NCBI RefSeq assembly: GCF_023656515.1
Contig: NZ_JAMOFV010000006.1
Span: forward strand, 3,518,036 to 3,582,035
Length of the DNA stretch: 64,000 bases
Reading direction: 5' to 3'
Source: Clostridium swellfunianum
GTDB lineage: Bacteria; Bacillota; Clostridia; Clostridiales; Clostridiaceae
Under the pieces are notes generated by a model. The model had not been told where the DNA came from. It saw nothing but the letters and a program-made list of their open reading frames with translations, and made no database searches. Below, one piece after another: positions 9,075-18,931 of this stretch; positions within the stretch are counted from its first letter, which is position 1, and the number at the start of each line of letters is the position of its first letter. The translations under genes and the position numbers were made by a program.

Positions 9075-9476
9075 ATGAAGGAATACCAAGAAATTATAGA
9101 CAGGGCTTTTATAGCTTCTGAAAACGCATATGTACCATATTCCAACTACCAGGTTGGAGCGTGTGTTGTAACAAAGGACAACAAATACTTCATAGGTGCA
9201 AATGTTGAAAATGCCTCCTATGGCTTAACAAATTGTGCTGAGAGAAATGCAATTTTTCAAGCTTACTCTAATGGATACCGTCAAGATGATATTGAAGCAA
9301 TAGCTATTGTAAGCAAGGGCAAAACCTTAGCTACTCCTTGCGGGGCCTGTAGACAGGTGTTGGTAGAGCTACTCAATCAGCATACTCCTATAGTGCTTTC
9401 CAATAAGGCAATAGAGAAAGTTACAAATATTGAGGAACTGCTGCCAATGTCATTTACCAAGGAAGATTTAGAGTAA
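9075..9476 (+). CDS. cdd: cytidine deaminase
   Basis: 133 residues, the size of homotetrameric bacterial cytidine deaminases. The zinc site is complete: Cys54 and catalytic Glu56 in TNCAERNAI, and Cys89 and Cys92 in PCGACRQV. It converts (deoxy)cytidine to (deoxy)uridine for Udp, encoded 32 bases upstream. It starts at ATG 9075 after ACAGGAGGG. Confidence 0.95.
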   Translation: MKEYQEIIDRAFIASENAYVPYSNYQVGACVVTKDNKYFIGANVENASYGLTNCAERNAIFQAYSNGYRQDDIEAIAIVSKGKTLATPCGACRQVLVELLNQHTPIVLSNKAIEKVTNIEELLPMSFTKEDLE

Positions 9477-9553
9477 TAACAATTTGATTTTATATAAATT
9501 ATGTATGCTGCGTCAGACAAGGTATGGCAGCAATAATACTGAAAGGAGTAAAT

Positions 9554-10744
9554 ATGAAGAAATATAAAAGAATTTTTACAATAGTAATAGACTCTCTTGG
9601 AGTTGGGGAAATGAATGATTCCAAGGAATATGGAGATATAGGAGTAGATACTCTTGGACATATATCACAAGCTGTTGAAAGCTTTAAGATTCCTAACCTT
9701 CAAAAGCTAGGATTAGCAAATCTTCATACAATCAAACATGTAGAGGCAGTAGAAAAACCTTTATCATACTTCATGAAAATGAAAGAAGCAAGCGTAGGCA
9801 AGGATACAATGACTGGCCATTGGGAAATGATGGGCTTAAAGATTGAAACTCCATTCCAAACTTTTACAGAAACAGGTTTTCCAGAGGAACTTTTGGAGGC
9901 GTTAAGGAAAAGGACAGGACACAATATTGTAGGAAACAAGAGTGCCAGCGGTACTGAAATTTTGGATGAGTATGGCGAGCATCAGATGAAAACTGGAGAT
10001 ATGATTGTGTATACTTCAGCAGACTCTGTACTACAGATATGTGGACACGAAGAAACCTTTGGTCTAGAAGAGCTTTATCGTTGCTGTGAAATTGCAAGAG
10101 AATTAACCTTAAAGGATGAGTGGAAGGTTGGAAGAGTAATTGCAAGACCATATGTGGGAGAAAGAAAAGGAGAATTCAAGCGTACTAGCAATAGACATGA
10201 TTATGCCTTAAAGCCATATGGCCAGACAGCGTTGACTGCATTAAAGGATAATGGCTTTGATGTTATATCCGTTGGAAAGATAAGCGATATATACGATGGA
10301 GAAGGCATAACAGAGGCTCACAAATCAAAGAGTTCTGTTCATGGAATGGAACAAACCCTTGAGTTAATGGATAAAGATTTTAACGGATTATGCTTTGTTA
10401 ATCTAGTTGATTTTGATGCATTATGGGGACATAGAAGAAACCCAGTAGGTTATGCTGAAGAATTAGAAAAATTTGATGTTAACTTAGGTAAAGTACTAGA
10501 AAAGCTAAAGGAAGATGATTTGCTTGTAATTACAGCAGATCATGGTAATGACCCAACTTATACAGGTACTGACCATACAAGAGAATTTGTTCCATTCTTG
10601 GCGTATTCACCATCTATGCTTGGGAATGGATTAATTGAAACAAGTGATACTTTTGCAGCAGTCGGGGCTACCATAGCAGATAATTTTGGACTAAAAATGC
10701 CTGAAAACACAATCGGTGAATCAGTGCTAGAAAAATTACTTTAA
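9554..10744 (+). CDS. deoB: phosphopentomutase
   Basis: 396 residues of the alkaline phosphatase superfamily: [12 protein letters not shown] near the N-terminus, [11 protein letters not shown] with the phospho-accepting Thr, and [21 protein letters not shown] with the manganese ligands near the C-terminus. It interconverts (deoxy)ribose-1- and -5-phosphate, linking the phosphorylases to DeoC. The frame is open from 9524, but GAAAGGAG at 9541-9548 fixes ATG 9554. Confidence 0.95.
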   Translation: MKKYKRIFTIVIDSLGVGEMNDSKEYGDIGVDTLGHISQAVESFKIPNLQKLGLANLHTIKHVEAVEKPLSYFMKMKEASVGKDTMTGHWEMMGLKIETPFQTFTETGFPEELLEALRKRTGHNIVGNKSASGTEILDEYGEHQMKTGDMIVYTSADSVLQICGHEETFGLEELYRCCEIARELTLKDEWKVGRVIARPYVGERKGEFKRTSNRHDYALKPYGQTALTALKDNGFDVISVGKISDIYDGEGITEAHKSKSSVHGMEQTLELMDKDFNGLCFVNLVDFDALWGHRRNPVGYAEELEKFDVNLGKVLEKLKEDDLLVITADHGNDPTYTGTDHTREFVPFLAYSPSMLGNGLIETSDTFAAVGATIADNFGLKMPENTIGESVLEKLL

Positions 10745-10757
10745 TAAAGGGATTAAA

Positions 10758-11435
10758 ATGATGGATAGCACAATTAATATGAAAAAGGGCAAATCATACG
10801 AGATTTTATTAAAGAAGCTTCCGCTAGCTTTAGCGGGAGTTATCTTAGTAGGTTTTGGATTAGCATTTAACTCAGCAGGAATGCTAGGAAATGACGCAGT
10901 TGCAGTTTTATATGATGGAGTCCGTAGTGGACTTGGATTCCAGGTAGACAAGCTTGGGTTAGTAACAAATTTTGTAAATGTTATTTTTCTGGCCATTGTA
11001 TTTATCGGCAAACGTAAGTATATAAACATTGGCACCTTTATTTATGCGCTGCCCCTAGGCAATTTTATCAGCATAGGCTTTAAGCTTTATGAAATGCTTA
11101 ATCTCCCTGCTACCTTGGGAGGAAGAATATTAACTTCCTCACTTGGCTGCATAATGTTGTTTTTAGGTGTGGGCATCTTTATAGCAATGGATATTGGTAT
11201 GGATCCGTGCACAGGAGTAGTTATGCTTATGCGAGATAAAATGAATGGTCAATATAGATCAGCAAAAATAATTTTCGATATTTGCTCAATATTAATTGGC
11301 TTCACCTTTGGAGGAAAATTAGGAGCTGTAACGGTTGTAACAGCATTTATAGCCGGACCAGCTATACAAAAAATATCTGAGATTTTTGATAAAACAGTTC
11401 TTAGGAGACTTAACCTAAGCAAAATAAGCGATTGA
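10758..11435 (+). CDS. YczE/YyaS-like integral membrane protein
   Basis: 225 residues with about five membrane segments and the family signature MDIGMDPCTGVVMLMRDKM in the second half. YczE-type proteins are poorly characterised. Here the gene lies inside the nucleoside operon, 13 bases after deoB, so a role in nucleoside or base movement is possible but unproven. ATG 10758 follows AAAGGGATT; a second ATG directly after it is equally possible. Confidence 0.7.
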   Translation: MMDSTINMKKGKSYEILLKKLPLALAGVILVGFGLAFNSAGMLGNDAVAVLYDGVRSGLGFQVDKLGLVTNFVNVIFLAIVFIGKRKYINIGTFIYALPLGNFISIGFKLYEMLNLPATLGGRILTSSLGCIMLFLGVGIFIAMDIGMDPCTGVVMLMRDKMNGQYRSAKIIFDICSILIGFTFGGKLGAVTVVTAFIAGPAIQKISEIFDKTVLRRLNLSKISD

Positions 11436-11448
11436 TAGCCAAAACATT

Positions 11449-11474
11449 GAGGCTATCCTAAAGATAGCCTCTTT
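11449..11474 (+). terminator. attenuating hairpin before deoD
   Basis: GAGGCTATC (11449-11457) pairs perfectly with GATAGCCTC (11463-11471), followed by only three Ts. It would act as a partial terminator or a 3' stabiliser, separating udp-cdd-deoB-yczE from deoD and the transporter genes. Confidence 0.6.
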
Positions 11475-11511
11475 ACTAAGGTTTATATAAAGTTTTTAGG
11501 AGGAATTCATA

Positions 11512-12225
11512 ATGACACAACTACCAACTCCGCACATTGGAGCTAAATTCGGAGAAATAGCAAAGACAGTATTAATGCCAGGAGACCCATTAAGAGCAAA
11601 GTTTATTGCAGAAAACTTTTTAGAAGATGTAGTTCAATTTAATTCTGTTAGAAACATGTTTGGATATACAGGAACTTATAAAGGGAAACGCGTATCCGTA
11701 ATGGGCGGAGGAATGGGAATGCCATCTATAGGTATTTATTCCTATGAGTTATTTAATTTTTATGGTGTAGATAATATTATCCGTATCGGAACTGCAGGAA
11801 GCATGAATGAAAAGGTGAAGGTGCGTGATGTAGTAATAGGACTAGGAGCTTCTACAAATTCGAATTATGCTGCGCAATACTGCTTGCCAGGAACGTTTGC
11901 ACCTATAGCAAGCTATGAATTGGTAAGTGCTGCAGTTAACGTAGCAAAAGAGAATAATATAAATGCGGTTGTAGGAAATATATTATCTTCTGATACTTTC
12001 TACTGTGCAGACAATACTTCAAATGAAAAGTGGATGAGCATGGGAATCCTAGCAGTAGAAATGGAAGCAGCTGCATTATATATGAATGCAGCACAAGCTA
12101 AGAAAAATGCATTATGCCTGCTTACAATTTCAGACAGCCTGTTGACTGGTGAATCACTTTCAGCAGAAGACAGACAGCTAAGCTTTACAGACATGATGGA
12201 AATTGCACTTGAAATAGCAAAATAG
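11512..12225 (+). CDS. deoD: purine nucleoside phosphorylase, DeoD type
   Basis: 237 residues, the hexameric bacterial type. Motifs: MPGDPLRAKFIAENF (phosphate loop), MGGGMGMPSIGIYSYEL, RIGTAGSMN, VEMEAAALYMNA and TISDSLLTGE (base-site Asp). It splits purine (deoxy)nucleosides to bases and (deoxy)ribose-1-phosphate. It starts at ATG 11512 after TTAGGAGGAATT. It complements Udp so that the operon handles purines and pyrimidines. Confidence 0.95.
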   Translation: MTQLPTPHIGAKFGEIAKTVLMPGDPLRAKFIAENFLEDVVQFNSVRNMFGYTGTYKGKRVSVMGGGMGMPSIGIYSYELFNFYGVDNIIRIGTAGSMNEKVKVRDVVIGLGASTNSNYAAQYCLPGTFAPIASYELVSAAVNVAKENNINAVVGNILSSDTFYCADNTSNEKWMSMGILAVEMEAAALYMNAAQAKKNALCLLTISDSLLTGESLSAEDRQLSFTDMMEIALEIAK

Positions 12226-12263
12226 TTTATACAACAAACTAACATACTTAGGAGGAATACAAA

Positions 12264-13316
12264 ATGAAAAAAGTTATTGCATTAGCAATGTCAGCTGCTG
12301 TTATTATGAGCACACTAGTTGGATGTTCAAGTAGCAAACCAGCAAGCACAGGTACAAACGGAGAACAAAAGGCAACTAAAAACTATAATGTTGCAATGGT
12401 AACAGACACAGGTGGAGTAAGCGACCAATCCTTTAACCAATCTTCTTGGGAAGGGCTGCAAGCTTTTTCAAAGAAGACAGGCTCTAAAGTAAGCTATTTA
12501 GAATCAAAGCAGGAAACAGATTACAACACTAATCTGGACAAGCTTGTAGATGCAGAAAATAAGCTTATATGGGGTATTGGATTTGCAATGTCAGATGCAA
12601 TACTAAATGCAGCTAAAACAAATAAAGATGTTTCTTATGCTATTGTAGATAATTCCTACGGAGATAAGACACCAGAAAATGTAACAGGAGTTACCTTCAG
12701 AGCTGAAGAGCCATCCTTCCTTGTAGGCTATATAGCTGGAAAAACTACTAAGACTGGCAGAGTTGGATTTATTGGCGGTATAAAGAGTCCAGTAATAGAT
12801 CAATTCCAATATGGTTATCAAGCTGGTGTACTTTATGCAGCAAAGGAACTTGGAAAAACTATTAATGTAGATGTTCAGTATGCTGAAAGCTTCTCAGATG
12901 CTTCTAAGGGAAAAGCAATTGCAAATAAAATGTTCTCTGCAGGCTGTGACATTGTTTTCCACGCTGCTGGTGGTACAGGCGTAGGATTAATTGATGCAGC
13001 TAAGGAAGCAGGCAAATTTGCTATCGGTGTTGACCGTGATCAAGCTTATCTAGCTCCTGATAATATTTTAACTTCTGCTTTAAAGCTAGTTAACGTAGCT
13101 GTTGAAAAGGTTTCTGAAGAAGCTATGAATGGCTCTAAAATCGGAGGAAAAACCTACACATATGGTTTAAAAGATGGTGCTGTTGGTATTCCAAAAGAAA
13201 ACAAGAATGTAAAGCCAGAAGTTTATGATGCAGCAATAAAGCTTCAAGATAAGATAAAAGACGGATCAATCGTTGTTCCATTTGATGAGAAGACTTATAT
13301 AGATTTCACTAAATAA
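12264..13316 (+). CDS. nupN: BMP-family nucleoside-binding lipoprotein
   Basis: 350 residues. A lipoprotein signal peptide ends in STLVGC with Cys21 as the lipidated residue, followed by a Ser/Thr/Lys-rich linker and a basic membrane protein (PnrA/BmpA/NupN) domain: MVTDTGGVSDQSFNQSSWEG, VGFIGGIKSPVI and GVDRDQAYLAP. Such proteins deliver nucleosides to the ABC transporter encoded directly downstream. It starts at ATG 12264 after TTAGGAGGAAT. Confidence 0.9.
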   Translation: MKKVIALAMSAAVIMSTLVGCSSSKPASTGTNGEQKATKNYNVAMVTDTGGVSDQSFNQSSWEGLQAFSKKTGSKVSYLESKQETDYNTNLDKLVDAENKLIWGIGFAMSDAILNAAKTNKDVSYAIVDNSYGDKTPENVTGVTFRAEEPSFLVGYIAGKTTKTGRVGFIGGIKSPVIDQFQYGYQAGVLYAAKELGKTINVDVQYAESFSDASKGKAIANKMFSAGCDIVFHAAGGTGVGLIDAAKEAGKFAIGVDRDQAYLAPDNILTSALKLVNVAVEKVSEEAMNGSKIGGKTYTYGLKDGAVGIPKENKNVKPEVYDAAIKLQDKIKDGSIVVPFDEKTYIDFTK

Positions 13317-13341
13317 TAACAATAAAATTTAAAGTCAAAGC

Positions 13342-13372
13342 ATTGCCGGTAGTTTTGAGTGCTGCCGGCAAT
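13342..13372 (+). other. intercistronic hairpin after the nucleoside-binding lipoprotein gene
   Basis: ATTGCCGGTAG (13342-13352) pairs with CTGCCGGCAAT (13362-13372), an 11-bp stem with one G-T pair and a 9-base loop, with no T-run after it. Its position between the abundant binding protein and the ATPase suggests a 3'-end stabiliser that lets the lipoprotein be made in excess of the transporter. Confidence 0.55.
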
Positions 13373-13397
13373 TCCTATGACGAAAGGAGGACTTGGT

Positions 13398-14939
13398 ATG
13401 CAAATAAGCGAGCAATATGCAGTTCAAATGCGTGGGATTACAAAAATGTTTGGGACATTTTGCGCTTTGGATGATATCAGTTTAGATGTTAAAAAGGGTA
13501 CAATTCATGCGCTTCTAGGGGAAAACGGAGCTGGAAAAAGTACACTTATGAATGTTCTTTATGGTTTATATAAGGCTGATAAGGGTGAAATTTATCTTAA
13601 CGGGAAAAAGGTAAATATAAAGAATCCTGGTATAGCAATTGAAAATGGTATTGGTATGGTTCATCAGCATTTTATGCTGGTAGATAATTTTACAGTAACA
13701 GAAAATATTGTTTTGGGCAGTGAAATTACCAACAAGTTTGGTGTAACAAATATGAAAAAAGCTCGCAAGGAGATACTGAATATTGTTAAACAATACGGCT
13801 TGGAAGTAGATCCTGATGCAAAGATTGAAGATATATCTGTTGGCATGCAGCAGCGTGTTGAAATATTAAAGGCGCTGTACCGTGGAGCAGATTTATTAAT
13901 ACTAGACGAGCCAACAGCAGTATTAACACCACAGGAAATACAAGATTTAATAAAAATAATGCATAACCTTATAGCAGATGGAAAGACAATTATAATAATT
14001 ACACATAAGTTGAAGGAAATAAAAGAATCCTCAGACGTTTGTACAATAATACGTAGAGGAAAATATATTGATACAGTAAAAGTTAAGGAAGTTAGTAAAG
14101 AAGACCTGGCAACAATGATGGTAGGTCATGAGGTTAATTTAGTTGTTGATAAGACAGCAGCAAAACCAAAAGAGGTAGTATTTGAAATAAACAATTTAAC
14201 TGTAAGAGATGAAAGAAATTTAGCTGCAGTTAAGAATTTATCACTTAAAGTTCATAGAGGAGAAATTGTTGGTATAGCTGGTATTGACGGTAATGGACAG
14301 AAAGAACTAATAGAAGCCATCACATGTCTTGCTAAAGCTGAAAGCGGTACCATTAAGATAAATGGAGTTGAAATACAAAATACAACTCCCGAAAACGTTA
14401 TTAAAAATAAAATTGCAACTATCCACGAGGACAGACAAAAGCGTGGACTTGTATTGGATTTTTCCGTTGCAGAAAACATGGTAATTGAGAAATATAAGAG
14501 CCAGCCATTTTGTAAAAATGGATTCCTTGATAAGAATAAAATTGTTGAGCATACACAAAAGCTTATTAAAGAATATGATGTAAGACCTGATAACTGCGAG
14601 TTATTGCCAGTTAGAGGCTTATCGGGAGGAAATCAGCAAAAGCTTATAATAGCAAGAGAAGTAGCTAATGACCCAGACCTATTAATTGCAGTACAGCCAA
14701 CCCGCGGTATGGACGTAGGTGCAATTGAATATGTGCATAAAACCTTAATAAATGAAAGAGATAAAGGAAAAGCAGTTCTTTTAATTTCCTTGGAGCTTGA
14801 TGAGGTTATGAATGTCTCTGATACTATAGCTGTTATTTATGATGGAGCTATACTAGACTCCTTTAAGCAGGGAGAAGCAGATGAAAATACAATTGGTTTA
14901 CTAATGGCGGGAGGTAAACGAAATGAACAAAGTCGTTAA
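13398..14939 (+). CDS. nupO: nucleoside ABC transporter, duplicated ATP-binding protein
   Basis: 513 residues with two ABC domains in one chain. The first has Walker A GENGAGKST at 41-49 and LILDEPTAVLTPQE; the second has a degenerate Walker A (GIDGNGQKE) and signature LSGGNQQKL, as usual for sugar and nucleoside importers of the RbsA/NupO type. The frame is open from GTG 13359, but GAAAGGAGG places the start at ATG 13398. It energises the NupP/NupQ permeases. Confidence 0.92.
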   Translation: MQISEQYAVQMRGITKMFGTFCALDDISLDVKKGTIHALLGENGAGKSTLMNVLYGLYKADKGEIYLNGKKVNIKNPGIAIENGIGMVHQHFMLVDNFTVTENIVLGSEITNKFGVTNMKKARKEILNIVKQYGLEVDPDAKIEDISVGMQQRVEILKALYRGADLLILDEPTAVLTPQEIQDLIKIMHNLIADGKTIIIITHKLKEIKESSDVCTIIRRGKYIDTVKVKEVSKEDLATMMVGHEVNLVVDKTAAKPKEVVFEINNLTVRDERNLAAVKNLSLKVHRGEIVGIAGIDGNGQKELIEAITCLAKAESGTIKINGVEIQNTTPENVIKNKIATIHEDRQKRGLVLDFSVAENMVIEKYKSQPFCKNGFLDKNKIVEHTQKLIKEYDVRPDNCELLPVRGLSGGNQQKLIIAREVANDPDLLIAVQPTRGMDVGAIEYVHKTLINERDKGKAVLLISLELDEVMNVSDTIAVIYDGAILDSFKQGEADENTIGLLMAGGKRNEQSR

Positions 14940-16050
14940 AATACTTAAGAAGCCAGTTACATCAACCTTTATTGCAATATTCTTTGGATTTATTGTAGCT
15001 TCAATAGTACTAGCAAGTGCAGGCTATAATCCAGCTGAAGCCTTTAACGCACTTTTTAAAGGTATATTTTCTAAGCCTAAATATATATCGAACACTATCA
15101 TAAAGTCTACACCTATTATACTAACTGGTTTAAGTGTTGCCTTTGCTTTTAAAACTGGCTTGTTCAATATTGGTGCTGAGGGCCAATATATTGTAGGAAC
15201 AGTAGCAGCAACTATAGTAGGTATTAAGTTAAACTTACCAGCAGTAATACAAATTCCTGTTGTAATTCTATCAGGTATGGCTGCAGGAGCTCTATACGGA
15301 GGAATTGTAGGCTTTCTAAAGGCTAAGTTTGGAATACATGAAGTTATCACAAGCATAATGCTAAACTGGATTGCTCTTTACATGTCCAACTTTGTAGTAG
15401 GGCTTAAAGCTTTCCACCAGCCAAATTCAACAGGTACTTATATGATTAATAAGTCTGGCTTTACAACTATACTGGAAAATTGGAAGAATTCAGATGCTGG
15501 AGTGGAAGTACTGTCAAAGCATAAGTGGCTTTCTGAAATAATGTTAAAAACCGACGTGAACATTGGTATTATTATAGCTATTTTAGCAGCTGTAGCAATA
15601 TGGATTTTATTATATAAATCCGCTAAAGGCTATGAGCTTCGCGCAGTTGGTTCGAACAAGTATGCTGCTGAATTTGCAGGAATTAATATTAATAGAAATA
15701 TAGTTCAAGCAATGCTTGTGGCAGGAGCTTTGGCAGGACTTGCAGGAGCCTTGGCTATAACAGGAGTTGCACCTCATAAAATATCAACTATGGCAGCTTT
15801 TGAGAACAATGGCTTTAATGGTATGTCAGTTGCTTTAATCGCAGGAAGCTCACCTATTGGATGTATTTTTTCAGGTCTTCTGTTTGGTGGATTAATTTAT
15901 GGTGGTCAAGCTATACAGTCTGCTATGGGAGCACCATCTGAAATAATTAATATTATGATGGGTACCATCGTATTTTTCGTTGCATTAACAAAAATCGTGC
16001 CTGTTTTAGCCGATAAACTATTAAAAAGAGGTGAGAAAATTGTTAAGTAG
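14923..16050 (+). CDS. nupP: nucleoside ABC transporter permease 1
   Basis: 375 residues, about ten membrane segments, of the BPD_transp_2 family. Typical loops are FKTGLFNIGAEGQYIVG and LRAVGSNKYAAEFAGIN. It overlaps the end of nupO by 17 bases, with ATG 14923 behind GGGAGGTAAACGAA inside the nupO end, indicating translational coupling. It forms a heterodimeric channel with the next gene. Confidence 0.92.
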   Translation: MNKVVKILKKPVTSTFIAIFFGFIVASIVLASAGYNPAEAFNALFKGIFSKPKYISNTIIKSTPIILTGLSVAFAFKTGLFNIGAEGQYIVGTVAATIVGIKLNLPAVIQIPVVILSGMAAGALYGGIVGFLKAKFGIHEVITSIMLNWIALYMSNFVVGLKAFHQPNSTGTYMINKSGFTTILENWKNSDAGVEVLSKHKWLSEIMLKTDVNIGIIIAILAAVAIWILLYKSAKGYELRAVGSNKYAAEFAGININRNIVQAMLVAGALAGLAGALAITGVAPHKISTMAAFENNGFNGMSVALIAGSSPIGCIFSGLLFGGLIYGGQAIQSAMGAPSEIINIMMGTIVFFVALTKIVPVLADKLLKRGEKIVK

Positions 16051-16960
16051 CATTTTACTTTTGGTAGGAATTACCTTAATGTATTCAGCACCACTAATTT
16101 TTGGAGCGCTTGGCGGTGTGCTTTCCGAGCGCGCTGGTGTTGTAAATATCGGTATTGAGGGCATGATGGTAATGGGAGCCTTCGCAGGTGCTGCAGTAGG
16201 ATATAACACAGGAAATCCTTGGATGGGATTTTTGGTGGCAGGTATTGCAGGGGGACTAATTGCCTTGCTTCATGCAGTTTCAGCTATAACCTTTAAAGCT
16301 GATCAGACCATTTCTGGTATTGCAATAAATTTAATTGGACCTGGACTTGCGCTGTTTTTATGCAGACTATTCTTTGAAGGTGCAGCAATGACACCTCCTG
16401 TTCCTAAGAAATTACCTAAAATCTTTGGAGAGAATGTAAGTAACAGCGTATTGAAAAGTTTAAATGTAGATGTTACAGTTATAATAGCTTTAGTTTTAAC
16501 GGTAGTTTTATGGTTTGTGCTTTATAAGACAAAGTGGGGACTTCATATTCGTGCTGTTGGAGAGAAGCCAGCTGCAGCAGATACTATGGGAATAAATGTT
16601 TTTAAGGTTAGATATATATCTGTAATAATCTCAGGTATTTTAGCAGGCTTTGGCGGCGCAGCTATGACGCTTGCAATTATTCCTCAATTCACTCAAACCG
16701 CTATAAGTGGTCAAGGCTTTATAGCTTTGGCGGCAGTTATATTTGGAAAGTGGACGCCACACGGAGCTTACGGAGCTTGTTTACTATTTGGATTCTCACA
16801 AGCTTTAACTGTTATGTTAGGTGGAGGAAGCTTTGCCATTCCTTCAGAAATTCTTGCAATGCTGCCATATGTTTTAACTATAATAGTATTAATTCTTTTT
16901 GTTGGTAAATCCGTTGCGCCTAAGGCAGATGGACTACCTTATGAAAAGGGAGCTAGGTAA
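16040..16960 (+). CDS. nupQ: nucleoside ABC transporter permease 2
   Basis: 306 residues from TTG 16040; second BPD_transp_2 permease with LSERAGVVNIGIEGMMVMG and IRAVGEKPAAADTMGIN. The frame is open from GTG 16031, but AGAGGTGAG at 16027-16035 is well placed for TTG 16040 and overlaps the GTG, so I prefer the later start. It overlaps the end of nupP by 11 bases. Confidence 0.88.
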   Translation: MLSSILLLVGITLMYSAPLIFGALGGVLSERAGVVNIGIEGMMVMGAFAGAAVGYNTGNPWMGFLVAGIAGGLIALLHAVSAITFKADQTISGIAINLIGPGLALFLCRLFFEGAAMTPPVPKKLPKIFGENVSNSVLKSLNVDVTVIIALVLTVVLWFVLYKTKWGLHIRAVGEKPAAADTMGINVFKVRYISVIISGILAGFGGAAMTLAIIPQFTQTAISGQGFIALAAVIFGKWTPHGAYGACLLFGFSQALTVMLGGGSFAIPSEILAMLPYVLTIIVLILFVGKSVAPKADGLPYEKGAR

Positions 16961-16978
16961 ACAGTTAGAAATTAAATA

Positions 16979-17032
16979 CAAAGCTGAAATTTAGCCCTAA
17001 GATGAATGTCCTAAACTAAATTTTAAGCTTTG
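16979..17032 (+). other. intercistronic hairpin before fsa
   Basis: CAAAGCTGAAATTTAG (16979-16994) is complementary to CTAAATTTTAAGCTTTG (17016-17032) apart from one bulge. There is no T-run. It is probably a processing or stabilising structure separating the transporter genes from the aldolases. Confidence 0.45.
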
Positions 17033-17063
17033 TTATTTATATTAAACAAAAGGAGATGTTGTT

Positions 17064-17711
17064 ATGAGATTTTTTCTAGACACTGCCAACATAGAACATA
17101 TAAGAGAAGCTAATGAGATGGGAGTAATCTGCGGAGTTACTACAAATCCTTCTTTAGTTGCTAAAGAAGGCAGAGACTTTAATGAGGTTTTAAAGGAAAT
17201 AACACAAATAGTTGACGGACCTATAAGCGGAGAAGTAATAAGCGAAGATGCAGCAGGAATGATAAAAGAAGGAAGAGAAATTGCTGCAATTCATAAAAAT
17301 ATGATTGTTAAAATTCCAATGACAGGCGAAGGATTAAAGGCTTGCAAGGTTTTATCAGGTGAGGGTATAAGAACTAATGTAACTTTAATCTTTACAGCAA
17401 CACAAGCGCTTCTAGCGGCTAATGCAGGAGCTACCTATGTAAGTCCATTTCTTGGAAGACTAGACGATATATCGATGGATGGAATGGAGCTTATAAGAAC
17501 AATAGCAGATATATTTGCTGTTCATGGAATAGATACAGAGATTATAGCAGCAAGTGTAAGAAATCCTATTCATGTTATCGAAGCGGCTAAGGCTGGAGCA
17601 AATATTGCAACTATACCTTACAGCTTGGTTGTTCAAATGCTTAAGCATCCGCTAACAGATCAAGGCTTAGAAAAATTCAAGGCGGACTGGTCAAAAGCTT
17701 TTGGAAAGTAG
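17064..17711 (+). CDS. fsa: fructose-6-phosphate aldolase / transaldolase-like protein
   Basis: 215 residues, the short TalC/FSA subfamily. Features: [26 protein letters not shown], Schiff-base Lys in IVKIPMT (about residue 85) and [13 protein letters not shown]. It cleaves or transfers dihydroxyacetone units, or acts as a transaldolase; in a nucleoside operon it helps feed pentose carbon into glycolysis. It starts at ATG 17064 after AAAGGAGATG. Confidence 0.9.
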   Translation: MRFFLDTANIEHIREANEMGVICGVTTNPSLVAKEGRDFNEVLKEITQIVDGPISGEVISEDAAGMIKEGREIAAIHKNMIVKIPMTGEGLKACKVLSGEGIRTNVTLIFTATQALLAANAGATYVSPFLGRLDDISMDGMELIRTIADIFAVHGIDTEIIAASVRNPIHVIEAAKAGANIATIPYSLVVQMLKHPLTDQGLEKFKADWSKAFGK

Positions 17712-17751
17712 GCATATTTTTAAATAGTAATACATTTAAGGAGAAGTTAAG

Positions 17752-18408
17752 ATGGATATAGCTAAGTATATAGATCATACAATTTTAAAGCCACAGGCAT
17801 CAGCTGAAGAAGTTAAAAAACTATGCGCTGAAGCTAAAGAGTACGGTTTTGCATCTGTTTGTGTAAATGGGTGCTATGCAAAGCTTGTAAGCAGTGAGCT
17901 AGCTTCAAGCGATGTTAAAACCTGCGTGGTAGTAGGCTTTCCTTTAGGTGCAATGACAAAGGAAGCTAAAGCTTTTGAAACTGCTGATGCTATAAAAAAT
18001 GGTGCCAGTGAAATAGATATGGTTATAAATGTAGGAGCCTTAAAGGACAAAAACTACTCTCTAGTTAAGGAAGACATAGAAGCGGTAGTAAATGCTGCAA
18101 AGGAAAAGGCTATAGTAAAGGTTATTATAGAGACTTGCTTATTAACAGAAGAAGAAAAAATAAAAGCTTGCGAAATAGCTAAGGAAGCTAAAGCAGATTT
18201 TGTTAAAACCTCCACTGGTTTTTCCACTGGCGGCGCAACAACAGAGGATATCGCGCTAATGAGAAAAACTGTAGGTGAACATTTAGGAGTAAAAGCTTCT
18301 GGCGGAGTTCGAGACTATAAAGCTGCTATTGCCATGATAGAGGCAGGAGCAAGCAGAATAGGCTCCAGCAACAGCATTGCCATAGTTAGTGAAAGCAGGA
18401 ACTGTTAA
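17752..18408 (+). CDS. deoC: deoxyribose-phosphate aldolase
   Basis: 218 residues. [14 protein letters not shown] at the start, [21 protein letters not shown], Schiff-base Lys in [15 protein letters not shown] (about residue 152) and KASGGVRD. It cleaves deoxyribose-5-phosphate to glyceraldehyde-3-phosphate and acetaldehyde, the last step for deoxynucleosides. It is the last gene of the operon, followed by a strong terminator. Confidence 0.95.
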   Translation: MDIAKYIDHTILKPQASAEEVKKLCAEAKEYGFASVCVNGCYAKLVSSELASSDVKTCVVVGFPLGAMTKEAKAFETADAIKNGASEIDMVINVGALKDKNYSLVKEDIEAVVNAAKEKAIVKVIIETCLLTEEEKIKACEIAKEAKADFVKTSTGFSTGGATTEDIALMRKTVGEHLGVKASGGVRDYKAAIAMIEAGASRIGSSNSIAIVSESRNC

Positions 18409-18427
18409 ATTTTGGTTGTGATAAAAA

Positions 18428-18472
18428 ATGGTGTTGAATTAGATAGTATATGCTAATTCAACACCATTTTTC
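18428..18472 (+). terminator. terminator of the nucleoside operon
   Basis: ATGGTGTTGAATTAG (18428-18442) pairs perfectly with CTAATTCAACACCAT (18453-18467), then TTTT. It ends the udp-deoC transcript. Confidence 0.9.
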
Positions 18473-18631
18473 TGTTTATAAGCTAGAAATTAATAAAAAA
18501 TATTGATCGATATAAATACAAAGAGCTAAAATACGCATATAGGTAAGCACTTGAAGAGTTTTTATTGCTAAAAAATGCTTTTGGAAGCTTTAGCTTGCAA
18601 ATCTAATAATAACATAATTAAGTTGTTTTTG

Positions 18632-18662
18632 AAACCACAGCAGAGATGCTGTGGTTTTTTGT
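18632..18662 (+). terminator. orphan terminator in a 460-base gene-free stretch
   Basis: AACCACAGCA (18633-18642) pairs with TGCTGTGGTT (18647-18656), followed by a T-run. No protein gene lies between this and the previous terminator, so a small RNA or a decayed gene could end here. In the same gap, CCGCC (18837-18841) and GGCGG (18874-18878) followed by Ts form a weaker terminator-like structure just before the pilin gene. I see nothing else in 18473-18931. Confidence 0.6.
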
Positions 18663-18931
18663 TATTTATATAGAAACCAGATGGAAGTATTTACAGTCTG
18701 TATATAAATTATACGTTTTGAAAAGCTTGCAATAAGTTGAGATTTAAAGAATATTATTGTCATTTGGAAAATATACTTAAAATAATGCAGATATTGTAAT
18801 TTACCTAGAGTTTATACTACTACGATATTTGTATTGCCGCCATCTTAAGAGCTTTTTTTATAGCATTAACTCAGGCGGTTTTTTTATTACTTATTTTAAT
18901 AATATTAAAACGTATCGGAGGTGATAGGTTA

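Noticed and set aside
18837-18885. c-di-GMP riboswitch before the pilin gene
   Set aside because: Only a CCGCC/GGCGG stem and T-run are present; none of the conserved aptamer blocks can be seen.
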